DNA of 5,844 bases from Nitrospira sp. (GTDB lineage Bacteria; Nitrospirota; Nitrospiria; Nitrospirales; Nitrospiraceae), in NCBI GenBank assembly GCA_015904045.1, contig JABMDG010000039.1, positions 12,437 through 18,280 on the forward strand, read 5' to 3'. The notes under the pieces were generated by a model. It was not told where the DNA came from, made no database searches, and saw only the letters and a program-made list of their open reading frames with translations. The position numbers were made by a program, and so were the translations under genes. Numbering within the stretch: the first letter of the stretch is position 1; every line of letters begins with the position of its first letter. Of this stretch, positions 1 to 5,682 are shown one piece after another.

Positions 1-306
1 ATCCTCCAGGATGAGTTTCGCGCTCACCTCGAAACCTTTTACGCCCGGCTAAAATTGGCCCCGCCGTACGAAAGCGTGGAGAAGGCTATTCGGGCTTTGA
101 CGACGGCGGTGCACGCTCTGCCTAAGGCCGAACAAACCCGAATCATGTCCGATCCTGCCGCACGGTGGGAACAATTCCGGCTCGCGTTTCATACCTCGGG
201 ACTTTCCAGAAAACATCGCGGGATCATCGCCGGGCTGGTGCGCGACCGATCCGCGGTGGATTTGCCTGCTGAGTACGATCATTTTCTAACCCTATTCACT
301 GCGTAG
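1..306 (+). CDS. Unrecognised protein, C-terminal part (5' end outside window)
   Basis: The frame is open from base 1 and ends at TAG 304-306, so about 101 C-terminal residues are visible and the true start lies to the left. A TTG at 55-57 could be read as a start, but nothing resembling a ribosome binding site precedes it and the frame is open before it with protein-like composition (ILQDEFRAHLETFYARL). The visible part is rich in Glu, Arg, Leu and Ala and should be mostly helical and soluble; there is no membrane segment and no motif I recognise. It ends 3 bp from the stop of the convergent membrane-protein gene, leaving no room for a separate terminator. Function unknown. Confidence 0.65.
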   Translation: MLQDEFRAHLETFYARLKLAPPYESVEKAIRALTTAVHALPKAEQTRIMSDPAARWEQFRLAFHTSGLSRKHRGIIAGLVRDRSAVDLPAEYDHFLTLFTA

Positions 307-309
307 CGA

Positions 310-933
310 TCAGGATTCAGGGCGTGGCTGGCCTTCGAGCGCTTCGCGTAGTTCCTCGTACACTTTCGTCAGGCGGCTGTTTTCCAAGCGATAGGACAGG
401 ATCACGGTCACGAGGCCGATGATCAACACGAGCGCACCGCCGGCCGTGAGGCCTGCACCCAGAAGAAGACCTTGCAACGACTCGAATCCTCCGTCCCCTA
501 GATAGGTCGCGACGAACGCCAGCGATCCGATCGACACCAGTGCAAACCAGATGAGTGTGATGATGGCCGACGACCAGGGGATCCGCTTGACGCAAAGTGC
601 CCCCAAACCGCGGTCGTTCGTCGAGAGGTAAATGAGACCCTTGATCGGCCAGGCCGTGCGAAACCCACTGGCAAACAGCGCATACTGTGGGCGAATCGCA
701 ATCTGAGACAGTTCCGGGTAGAACCGGGCCACACCATGCGGGAGCATCAACACACCGTCGGCAGTGAACCGATCACGCAGGGTTGCCAGGGTGCTTGATG
801 TCCACCGGTCTTGAGTTCTCCCCACACTGCACCCATACCGAATGGCATCCGGCGTCAGCTGGATAAAGTAGAACCAATCGCCCAGGATCAGCCCGATAAA
901 CAGCACGCCCGCAAACAGTCCGGCTAGTATCAT
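310..933 (-). CDS. Predicted three-helix membrane protein of unknown function
   Basis: Encodes 207 residues from ATG at 933-931 to TGA at 312-310. An in-frame TAG lies 9 nt upstream, and no other start codon falls between it and the ATG, so the start is well fixed. The Shine-Dalgarno sequence is weak (a GGATAGG-like stretch). Hydrophobic segments lie at about residues 2-24, 119-142 and 154-180. A soluble region of roughly 95 residues sits between the first and second, and a short charged helix (RLTKVYEELREALEG) follows the third. No enzyme motif is visible. It is probably an inner-membrane protein whose middle domain lies on one side of the membrane. It is divergent from the methyltransferase gene, sharing a 280-bp spacer, and convergent with the gene ending at 306. 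The family was not recognised. Confidence 0.75.
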   Translation of the reverse strand: MILAGLFAGVLFIGLILGDWFYFIQLTPDAIRYGCSVGRTQDRWTSSTLATLRDRFTADGVLMLPHGVARFYPELSQIAIRPQYALFASGFRTAWPIKGLIYLSTNDRGLGALCVKRIPWSSAIITLIWFALVSIGSLAFVATYLGDGGFESLQGLLLGAGLTAGGALVLIIGLVTVILSYRLENSRLTKVYEELREALEGQPRPES

Positions 934-1040
934 CGGGCGTACCTATCCCACAGGGGCCTGGCGTGAATCAAGCGGGCGTGGGCGCTGTTTCTCATGCATC
1001 ACGATATCATTCCTCACGGTCTTCTGAGGGCAAGATTCTG

Positions 1041-1069
1041 TTGACTCATGCCAGTGACTTGGCTAGAGT
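1041..1069 (+). promoter_or_regulatory. Candidate sigma70-type promoter for the methyltransferase
   Basis: TTGACT at 1041-1046 and TAGAGT at 1064-1069 are separated by exactly 17 bp, close to the TTGACA/TATAAT consensus. Transcription would begin near 1076, giving a leader of about 138 nt before the ATG at 1214. The position suits the divergent spacer. This is pattern-based only. Confidence 0.5.
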
Positions 1070-1203
1070 AAGCCCCGCTTACGGTTTCGGCGGGAATCTC
1101 TTACTGCCAACACTTTCCGGGCTGGAGATTTTTACACGCGTCGATGTGGCTGCCTGCAGCTCCTGCACTTTCGGGCGGGCAGGGCGCAAGTCGTCTGAGG
1201 TTT

Positions 1204-1208
1204 GGAGG
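1204..1208 (+). promoter_or_regulatory. Ribosome binding site that fixes the methyltransferase start
   Basis: GGAGG at 1204-1208 lies 5 nt before ATG 1214-1216. The same frame contains an upstream TTG at 1202, but using it would place this Shine-Dalgarno sequence inside the coding region. The ATG is therefore preferred. Confidence 0.8.
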
Positions 1209-1213
1209 ATACG

Positions 1214-1957
1214 ATGGATCTCAACAAAATCGAGCGCGTGTACACATCCTACGCAGGATTCTACGATCGGATTTTCGGCAAGGTGTTTCACGAAGGCCGG
1301 GAATCGGTTATTCGCAATTTGGATGTACAGCCGCACGAGCACATTCTCGAAGTCGGCGTGGGGACCGGCCTGGCGCTTCCTATGTACCCGCGGCATTGCC
1401 GGATTGTCGGGATCGATTTTTCCGAAGGCATGCTGGCGAAAGCCAAGGAAAAGGCAGAAGCTCACCGTCTAGACCATGTCCAGCTTCATCGGATGGACTC
1501 GGGAGCCATGGAATTCGAGGACGACAGTTTTGACACCGTGGTTGCGGCCTATGTGGTGACGGCAGTCCCCGACTATCGAAAGGTCGTCAATGAAATGATC
1601 CGCGTGTGCCGTCCCGGCGGCCGCATCATCATGCTGAACCACTTCAGTAATGGGAACAAAGTGATTGCGGCGGTTGAAAAGGTGCTTTCTCCGATCACCA
1701 AACATTTGGGTTGGCGGACCGATCTGTCGCTCGATACCGTCTTGGAAGGAACGTCTTTACACGTTGCCCGTAACCAAAAGGTCAATCCGCTCCGGCTGTG
1801 GGCGTTAGTGGAATGTGTGAACAGAAAGAACGAGCACGGTTTTGTGAACGGTAATGGCGCGGGGCACGGCACCGCAGCCTATCCCAATGGCAACGGCGCG
1901 ACGGCCTACTCAAACGGCAACGGCAGCAGCCGCTATTCGCACGAACCCGCAAGCTAA
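1214..1957 (+). CDS. Class I SAM-dependent methyltransferase, PmtA-like (phospholipid N-methyltransferase type)
   Basis: A 247-residue cytosolic or membrane-peripheral enzyme expected to transfer a methyl group from S-adenosylmethionine. The Rossmann-fold SAM site is clear: motif I ILEVGVGTG at residues 44-52, the acidic ribose-binding Asp68 in GIDFS, Asp95 in RMDSG, and the motif RVCRPGGRIIMLNHF at 130-144. The pattern LEVGVGTGLALPMYP, the NHF after the PGG turn, and LGWRTDLSLD at about 165-174 resemble bacterial phosphatidylethanolamine N-methyltransferases of the Rhodobacter PmtA type. By that family the substrate would be phosphatidylethanolamine, but a UbiE-like or other small-molecule substrate cannot be excluded. 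Residues about 207-247 form an Asn-Gly-rich tail that I do not know from PmtA proteins. GGAGG 5 nt before the ATG fixes the start. The 3' end from base 1794 lies inside the 536-bp direct repeat, and a headless second copy of this end lies at 2330-2493. Confidence 0.75.
   Translation: MDLNKIERVYTSYAGFYDRIFGKVFHEGRESVIRNLDVQPHEHILEVGVGTGLALPMYPRHCRIVGIDFSEGMLAKAKEKAEAHRLDHVQLHRMDSGAMEFEDDSFDTVVAAYVVTAVPDYRKVVNEMIRVCRPGGRIIMLNHFSNGNKVIAAVEKVLSPITKHLGWRTDLSLDTVLEGTSLHVARNQKVNPLRLWALVECVNRKNEHGFVNGNGAGHGTAAYPNGNGATAYSNGNGSSRYSHEPAS
1841..1954 (+). repeat. In-frame NGNG repeat tail of the methyltransferase
   Basis: The last 38 residues are built from repeats of about nine residues, each starting with an aromatic residue and containing NGNG. 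They are FVNGNG plus AGHGTAA (residues 210-222), YPNGNGATA (223-231), YSNGNGSSR (232-240) and a partial YSHEPAS (241-247). At DNA level this is a degenerate 27-nt period. The composition (Asn, Gly, Ser, Tyr) suggests a disordered tail or linker. The second copy of this end, at 2330-2493, keeps all three NGNG cores but changes one triplet of residues from ATA to EKS. Confidence 0.75.
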
Positions 1958-1983
1958 CTCGACTCCTCAGTTTCTTCTTCGCG

Positions 1984-2329
1984 TTACCCTAGTTTCGGCC
2001 GGCCATCCTGCGCAACCCAGGTTTCCCATTCGTGGCCTGGAATAATCGTCGTACCGACCAGACAGGTGCCGGTGAATCGTTGTGTGATACGGTCGGCAAG
2101 GCTTTCCAGAATACGGGAGATCTGCCGATCCTGCGAGCCAAGGATTCGCAGCATCAGGCCAAAGCCCTGTCCATCCAGCGGACCATAAGCCATCACATGC
2201 ACCATGTTCATTCGATTCGCAGAGACAGTGCTTGAAGGAATCAGGTCCCCCTCCCATTGAATGGCCGGATGGACGGCAGAGATCCGCTTAGTGGCTTTCC
2301 AGGAACAGGGCACTCCTGCGTCGTCCAAC
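1984..2329 (-). pseudogene. 5'-truncated copy of the unknown gene at 2520-3335
   Basis: Encodes the last ~115 residues of the downstream minus-strand protein and ends at the equivalent TAA (1986-1984). About 12 residues differ from the intact copy, with no stop or frameshift. The coding start is missing: similarity ends at 2329, and a stop (TAA, 2343-2341) closes the frame just upstream. A TTG at 2328-2326 could formally start a 114-residue product, but no ribosome binding site precedes it and the cut falls inside a domain rather than at its edge. It is most likely non-functional, or an artefact if the repeat junction is an assembly chimera. It converges on the methyltransferase stop with a 26-bp gap. 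Confidence 0.8.
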
Positions 2330-2493
2330 GGCTGTGGGCGTTAGTGGAATGTGTAAACAGAAAGAATGATCACGGTTTTGTGAACGGTAATGGCGCGGGG
2401 CACGGCACAGCAGCGTATCCGAATGGCAACGGCGAAAAGTCCTACTCAAACGGCAATGGCAGCAGCCGCTATTCGCACGAACCTGCAAGCTAA
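2330..2493 (+). pseudogene. Headless 3' fragment of the PmtA-like methyltransferase
   Basis: This second copy of the methyltransferase C-terminus runs from LWALVECVNRKN through the NGNG tail to TAA at 2491-2493. It lacks all SAM-binding motifs and has no start of its own. An open frame entering from 2257 is antisense sequence of the neighbouring gene joined by chance to this fragment and should not be annotated as a gene. Only four residues differ from the intact copy (E to D, and ATA to EKS); most other changes are silent. It converges on the intact minus-strand gene with a 26-bp gap, the arrangement expected for an ancestral methyltransferase and its convergent neighbour. Confidence 0.8.
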
Positions 2494-2865
2494 CCCGAAT
2501 CCCCGGTCTCTTCTTCGCGTTACCCTAGTTTCGGCCGGCCATCCTGCGCAACCCAGGTCTCCCATTCGTGGCCTGGAATAATGGTTGTGCCGACCAGACA
2601 GTTGCCGGTGAATCGTTGTGTGATACGGTCGGCCAGGTTCTCCAGAATTCGGGAGATCTGTCGATCCTGCGCGCCAAGGATTCGCAGCATCAGGCCGAAG
2701 CCCTGTCCATCCAACGGGCCATAGGCCATCACATGCACCATATTCGTTCGGCTCGCCGAGGGATCGTTCGAAGGAATAAGGTCCCCCTCCCATTGAATGG
2801 CCGGATGGATGGCAGAGATCCGTTTGGTGGCTCTCCAGGAACAGGGCATACCGGCCTCGTCCAAC
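2330..2865 (+). repeat. 536-bp direct repeat, copy 2
   Basis: Second unit, immediately following copy 1. It begins inside the methyltransferase reading frame (equivalent to codon 194-195) and ends inside the intact minus-strand gene, where similarity stops after the shared CGTCCAAC at 2858-2865. To the right the intact gene continues; to the left copy 1 of that gene is cut off. Differences are spread along the whole unit: 12 in the methyltransferase part, 5 in the 26-bp spacer and 35 in the minus-strand gene part. Confidence 0.95.
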
Positions 2866-3335
2866 TCATCGAGCAGCCACTGCACCGTGGGACCATTGGC
2901 TGTCTGCCCTTGAAACGTCCAGCGTGCCAGTTCGGCAATGGGGGAAGAACCGAGGATCGGCGCGGACACTTCTTCCAGGTGCGCTTCTTCGCAGACCATG
3001 TAGAGCTCACCCTGCGGATCGAACCAGAATCTGAACCGGCCCGCGTCGTATTCAACCTGAATGATGTCCAGCGACGAACAGTCCGCGCCCTCCTGCTCGA
3101 ACAGCGAGAAGTCCGTCACGCCGGTCATCATCAGTCTGGCCACCCGCACCAGTCCGCGCACCTGATAGCGAATGGTGACCGACACGGTAGTGCCTGCCGG
3201 AACCTCACGACCCGTTTCCTCATCGAACAAGCGGCGTTTGGACATCTGAACATCGGTGACGTAGCCGGAGCGGAATCCGCCTGTATGGGCGATGAGCCAG
3301 CGGAGGTCTTCAACGGTCTTGATCGTGTGTCGCAT
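2520..3335 (-). CDS. Unrecognised two-part soluble protein
   Basis: Encodes 271 residues from ATG 3335-3333 to TAA 2522-2520. A TTG six codons upstream (3353-3351) is the alternative start. Neither has a visible Shine-Dalgarno sequence; the ATG is chosen because a TACAAT box lies just before it. There is no signal peptide or membrane segment. The N-terminal part, residues about 1-115, looks strand-rich (TTVSVTIRYQVRGLVRVARL, then FRFWFDPQGELYMVCEE). The C-terminal part, about 140-271, has a helix (VQWLLDELDEAG), the strongly conserved AYGPLDGQGFGLMLRIL, a helix (RQISRILENLADRITQRF), and ends near GHEWETWV. The last ~115 residues are duplicated at 1984-2329. No family or catalytic motif was recognised. 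It may once have followed the decayed gene at 3402-3590 on the same strand, 66 nt away. Confidence 0.8.
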   Translation of the reverse strand: MRHTIKTVEDLRWLIAHTGGFRSGYVTDVQMSKRRLFDEETGREVPAGTTVSVTIRYQVRGLVRVARLMMTGVTDFSLFEQEGADCSSLDIIQVEYDAGRFRFWFDPQGELYMVCEEAHLEEVSAPILGSSPIAELARWTFQGQTANGPTVQWLLDELDEAGMPCSWRATKRISAIHPAIQWEGDLIPSNDPSASRTNMVHVMAYGPLDGQGFGLMLRILGAQDRQISRILENLADRITQRFTGNCLVGTTIIPGHEWETWVAQDGRPKLG

Positions 3336-3341
3336 TGGACA

Positions 3342-3347
3342 ATTGTA
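3342..3347 (-). promoter_or_regulatory. Possible -10 box close to the unknown gene's start
   Basis: Read on the minus strand, TACAAT ends 6 nt before ATG 3335-3333. Transcription would then start at or next to the ATG, giving a leaderless or nearly leaderless message, which fits the missing Shine-Dalgarno sequence. The -35 region is poor. This is a suggestion only. Confidence 0.25.
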
Positions 3348-3401
3348 GCGCAAGGGGGACGGAACGGCCAGACACAGTGTGGATATTAAGCACGGAAGGT
3401 T

Positions 3402-3590
3402 CTAGCCGTTCAAGAGTACACGGACAAAGTCGTCAGGATGCTCCGGTGTGATGAATCACGGGCGGCCGTTCTTGCCGTCGATCCACACGAATCGATCGGT
3501 GCGTGAGACATACATTTGCACGACCCCTCGCCGCTTCGTCCAGAGCCAGCCAAAGCCGGTTGGCAGCTTCAGTCTACGGTCCCAAGGAGT
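3402..3590 (-). pseudogene. Remnant of a gene with in-frame TGA; resembles a bacterial PH-like domain end
   Basis: Read leftward from about 3587, the minus strand gives protein-like sequence: PWDRRLKLPTGFGWLW, then a strand-like stretch VVQMYVSRTDRFVWIDGKNGRP. A TGA follows at 3458-3456, and the same frame continues with FITPEHPDDFVRVLLNG to TAG at 3404-3402. The pattern of a basic turn, then strands, then DGRx-ITPEdPddFv near the C-terminus resembles bacterial PH-like domain proteins; that resemblance is from memory and is moderate. A second coding-like stretch (DTYRAWGIQFKLDQNRSF) lies upstream in another frame at about 3577-3664 and ends at a TAG at 3576-3574, which may mark an old frameshift. 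Upstream sequence is taken over by the amidotransferase gene, so the N-terminal part is lost. Confidence 0.4.
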
Positions 3591-3616
3591 TCCTGAATGA
3601 CCTGTTCTGATCAAGC

Positions 3617-3646
3617 TTGAACTGGATGCCCCAAGCACGGTATGTA
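3617..3646 (+). promoter_or_regulatory. Candidate promoter for the glutamine amidotransferase
   Basis: TTGAAC at 3617-3622 and TATGTA at 3641-3646 are spaced by 18 bp. The start would be near 3653, leaving a leader of about 36 nt that contains GGGGG at 3679-3683, 5 nt before the ATG at 3689. The promoter sits inside the decayed minus-strand gene, consistent with that gene no longer being in use. Confidence 0.4.
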
Positions 3647-3688
3647 TCAAATCCGTCAAAGCCTGATTCGAGTGTTCTGGGGGTGTCG

Positions 3689-4372
3689 ATGCGCGCCGTT
3701 TGTCTTCAGCACGTTCCCTTTGAAGGTCCCGGTGCCTTTGCAGCATCGCTCGCGAATCGGGGAGTGGAGCTTGAGCGCGTTCTCGTGCCGAAGGACGGCC
3801 TGCCGAAAGATGCGGGCGACTTGATGATCGTGATGGGCGGGCCGATGTCGGTGAATGATTCCGATCCGTGGATCGCAGAAGAAACGGCTTTCATCAGATC
3901 TGCGCTACATGCCGGTCAGCCGGTGATCGGAGTGTGTCTGGGCAGCCAGTTTATGGCAAAGGCCCTTGGCGCCACGGTACGATCGGGAAAAGCGCTGGAA
4001 ATCGGGAAGACCCGAGTCTATTTAACCGAACAGGGGAGGCAAGACCCTGTGTTTGGCGCGTTCCCGGAGGCCCTCTCGGTTTTTGAGTGGCACGGGGAGG
4101 TCTTCGATTTGCCACATGAATGCGTGCCCCTGGCCGGATCAGAAATCGCCCCGCTACAGGCGTTCCGCTTCGGGTCCCGAGCCTATGGTCTGCTCTTCCA
4201 TTTGGAAATCGAGACGGAAGGGATCGATGCCCTCTGTCGGGAGTGCACCCCTGACCTCGATCGGGCCCGTCTTACAGCGTCGAATGTCTCGATCGGCTTC
4301 CTCCCTCACATGGGGTTGTCCCACCAGATGGCGGACCAGCTGATCGGGCATTTGCTCCCATCCGGTCGTTGA
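3689..4372 (+). CDS. Class I glutamine amidotransferase domain protein (GMP synthase-like)
   Basis: Encodes 227 residues, the usual size for free-standing class I (triad) glutamine amidotransferases. These hydrolyse glutamine, or related gamma-glutamyl compounds, to release ammonia or a free amine. The catalytic triad is visible: nucleophile Cys83 in GVCLGSQ, and His171 and Glu173 in FHLE. The oxyanion-region motif VMGGPMSV lies at 48-55, and FEWHGEVFDLP at 132-142 is typical of the GMP-synthase-like branch. No synthase domain is attached, so the acceptor partner is unknown; such proteins are often called GMP synthase-like or gamma-glutamyl hydrolases. ATG 3689 is chosen over in-frame upstream starts because GGGGG lies 5 nt before it and the alignment-like start MRAVCLQHVPFEGPG suits the family. 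dapL follows 134 bp downstream in the same direction. Confidence 0.85.
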   Translation: MRAVCLQHVPFEGPGAFAASLANRGVELERVLVPKDGLPKDAGDLMIVMGGPMSVNDSDPWIAEETAFIRSALHAGQPVIGVCLGSQFMAKALGATVRSGKALEIGKTRVYLTEQGRQDPVFGAFPEALSVFEWHGEVFDLPHECVPLAGSEIAPLQAFRFGSRAYGLLFHLEIETEGIDALCRECTPDLDRARLTASNVSIGFLPHMGLSHQMADQLIGHLLPSGR

Positions 4373-4398
4373 TTGCCGAATGTCCCGTGAAGTAATCT
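4369..4398 (+). promoter_or_regulatory. Candidate promoter for dapL
   Basis: TTGATT at 4369-4374, overlapping the amidotransferase stop codon, and TAATCT at 4393-4398 are 18 bp apart. Transcription would start near 4405, about 100 nt before the dapL ATG. The match is fair, and cotranscription with the amidotransferase is equally possible. Confidence 0.3.
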
Positions 4399-4444
4399 AC
4401 TGAGCTCAGCCGGCAACTATTAGCATCCAGCCAAGTATTCATTG

Positions 4445-4468
4445 GTCAGCTGAAGGCTGATCGCTGAC
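4445..4468. repeat. Small inverted repeat in the dapL leader
   Basis: GTCAGC at 4445-4450 pairs with GCTGAC at 4463-4468 over a 12-nt loop. The same left arm can instead pair as TCAGC (4446-4450) with GCTGA (4456-4460) over a 5-nt loop. The two hairpins exclude each other. There is no U-tract, so it does not look like an intrinsic terminator; it may be a short intergenic repeat. It ends 38 nt before the dapL ATG. Confidence 0.4.
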
Positions 4469-4506
4469 AGGTGATTGCAACTACACTGAAAGGAGCAGAC
4501 AGCACC

Positions 4507-5682
4507 ATGGGCGGTTTCCCGATAGAAGTTGCGACCAGGATCAAGACCCTTCCTCCCTATTTGTTTGCTGCGATCGACAAGATGAAGCAGGCGGCGATTG
4601 CCAAGGGTGTGGACATCATCAACCTTGGCATCGGCGATCCGGACCTGCCGACGCCCATGCCGATCATTGAGAGTCTGGCCAATGCGGCCAAAGATGCCAG
4701 GCACCACCAGTACCCTTCCTATGAGGGCATGCTGTCCTTTCGGAAAGCGGTGGCGGATTGGTACCAGCGTCGTTTCAATGTGACGCTCGATCCGGCGAAC
4801 GAAGTGCTGACCTTGATCGGGTCGAAGGAAGGGATCGGGCATATCCACCTGGCGTTCGTCGATCCCGGAGATGTCGTGCTGGTGCCGAGTCCCGGCTATC
4901 CGGTCTATCCGGTGGGCACCAGTTTCTGCGGCGGCGTGTCGCACATCATGCCCCTGACGAAGGCCAACGGGTTCTTGCCCGATCTCGATGCGATTCCTAA
5001 AGAGGTGGCCAAGAAAGCCAAGCTGATGTGGCTCAATTCGCCGAATAACCCGACGTCGGTCATCATGACCAAGGACTACTTCAAGCGGGCGATCGCGTTC
5101 GCGCAAGAGCATCAGATCATCATTTGCCACGATGCGGCCTATTCGGAGATCTATTACGACGGGAAGCGCCCCGCGAGCTTCATGGAAGTGGAGGGGGCCA
5201 AGGATGTCGGTGTGGAGTTCCATTCACTCTCCAAAACCTACAACATGACCGGCTGGCGCCTCGGGTTCGTGGTCGGCAACAAAGATGTGGTGGCCGCGTT
5301 GGGTCGGGTGAAGAGCCAGATGGATTCAGGCGTGTTCGAAGCAGTGCAAGCCGCCGGGGTCACGGCGCTGGGGCTGGACGACTCGGTGACCGACAGCATC
5401 CGCAAGATTTATCAGGAGCGCCGGGATACGATCATTCCGGGGCTCAAAAAACTGGGGTTGGAAGTGGATGCGCCGCCCGCGGCCTTCTATATTTGGGTGA
5501 CGGTGCCCAAGGGCTACACGTCGGCGTCCTTTACCGCGCACCTCTTAGAGAAGGCCGGTATCGTTACCACGCCCGGGAACGGTTTCGGCGCGCCGGGTGA
5601 AGGCTATATCCGCATGACGGTGTGCACATCGAAAGAGCGGCTGGCTGAAGCGGTGGAGCGAATCCGTAAAGCCGGATTCTAG
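4507..5682 (+). CDS. dapL: LL-diaminopimelate aminotransferase (DapL)
   Basis: A 391-residue fold-type I, PLP-dependent aminotransferase. DapL converts tetrahydrodipicolinate directly to LL-2,6-diaminopimelate using glutamate, bypassing the succinylase and acetylase steps of lysine and peptidoglycan synthesis. Visible features are NLGIGDPDLPTP at 39-50, the cofactor phosphate site GSKEG at 105-109, SPNNPTS with Asn181, DAAYSEIYYDG with Asp209 and Tyr212, the PLP lysine Lys243 in HSLSKTYNMTGWR, Arg251, and the substrate-carboxylate Arg369 in YIRMTVC. The pattern matches DapL proteins better than generic aspartate aminotransferases, which remain the alternative. ATG 4507 is preferred: AAAGGAG at 4489-4495 precedes it by 11 nt, whereas GTG 4471 in the same frame lacks a binding site and would give 403 residues. 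folK follows after a 78-bp repeat-filled gap. Confidence 0.85.
   Translation: MGGFPIEVATRIKTLPPYLFAAIDKMKQAAIAKGVDIINLGIGDPDLPTPMPIIESLANAAKDARHHQYPSYEGMLSFRKAVADWYQRRFNVTLDPANEVLTLIGSKEGIGHIHLAFVDPGDVVLVPSPGYPVYPVGTSFCGGVSHIMPLTKANGFLPDLDAIPKEVAKKAKLMWLNSPNNPTSVIMTKDYFKRAIAFAQEHQIIICHDAAYSEIYYDGKRPASFMEVEGAKDVGVEFHSLSKTYNMTGWRLGFVVGNKDVVAALGRVKSQMDSGVFEAVQAAGVTALGLDDSVTDSIRKIYQERRDTIIPGLKKLGLEVDAPPAAFYIWVTVPKGYTSASFTAHLLEKAGIVTTPGNGFGAPGEGYIRMTVCTSKERLAEAVERIRKAGF

Larger units (their letters stand above)
934..1213. other. Divergent intergenic spacer
   Basis: The spacer separates the leftward membrane protein from the rightward methyltransferase. It holds one good rightward promoter (1041-1069) and a leader of about 135-140 nt. 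Two weak short inverted repeats are present: CCTCA 1012-1016 with TGAGG 1025-1029, and CCCGC 1074-1078 with GCGGG 1090-1094. Each has a stem of only 5 bp, and the second falls close to the predicted transcription start. I saw no clear leftward promoter and no small gene here. An open frame crossing the spacer on the plus strand runs into the methyltransferase in a different frame and looks like chance. Confidence 0.5.
1794..2329 (+). repeat. 536-bp direct repeat, copy 1
   Basis: Aligns without a single gap to 2330-2865 at a constant offset of 536. By hand count 52 positions differ, about 90% identity. It contains the last 164 bp of the methyltransferase, the 26-bp spacer between convergent stops, and the last 346 bp of the convergent unknown gene. 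It abuts copy 2 directly; the shared sequence at the breakpoints is a single C. No inverted termini, target-site duplication or transposase is seen, so this is not an insertion sequence. Confidence 0.95.

Noticed and set aside
963..1472. Plus-strand open frame crossing the divergent spacer into the methyltransferase
   Set aside because: It overlaps the methyltransferase in another frame, has Ser, Cys and Arg-rich low-quality sequence, and no ribosome binding site. The promoter and GGAGG fit the methyltransferase instead.
2257..2493. Chimeric plus-strand open frame ending in the NGNG tail
   Set aside because: Its first 24 codons are antisense of the truncated minus-strand copy, joined by chance at the repeat junction to the methyltransferase tail. 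The TTG start has no binding site.
1794..2865. Duplication as an insertion sequence or mobile element
   Set aside because: No transposase, terminal inverted repeats or target-site duplication are present. The unit boundaries fall inside two ordinary genes.
2568..3389. Plus-strand open frame of 273 codons opposite the unknown gene
   Set aside because: It is an antisense shadow. The minus-strand reading is supported by third-position divergence between the two repeat copies.
3456..3458. TGA as a selenocysteine codon
   Set aside because: No obvious SECIS-like stem-loop follows, the family is not a known selenoprotein, and the upstream part of the gene is also damaged.
4401..4408. Palindrome TGAGCTCA as an operator
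   Set aside because: An isolated 8-bp palindrome is expected by chance and there is no second copy nearby.
4420..5223. Long minus-strand open frame of 267 codons opposite dapL
   Set aside because: It is the antisense shadow of a well-supported dapL gene. Its composition (many Arg, His, Gly) is typical of antisense frames in GC-rich DNA, and no start signal was seen.
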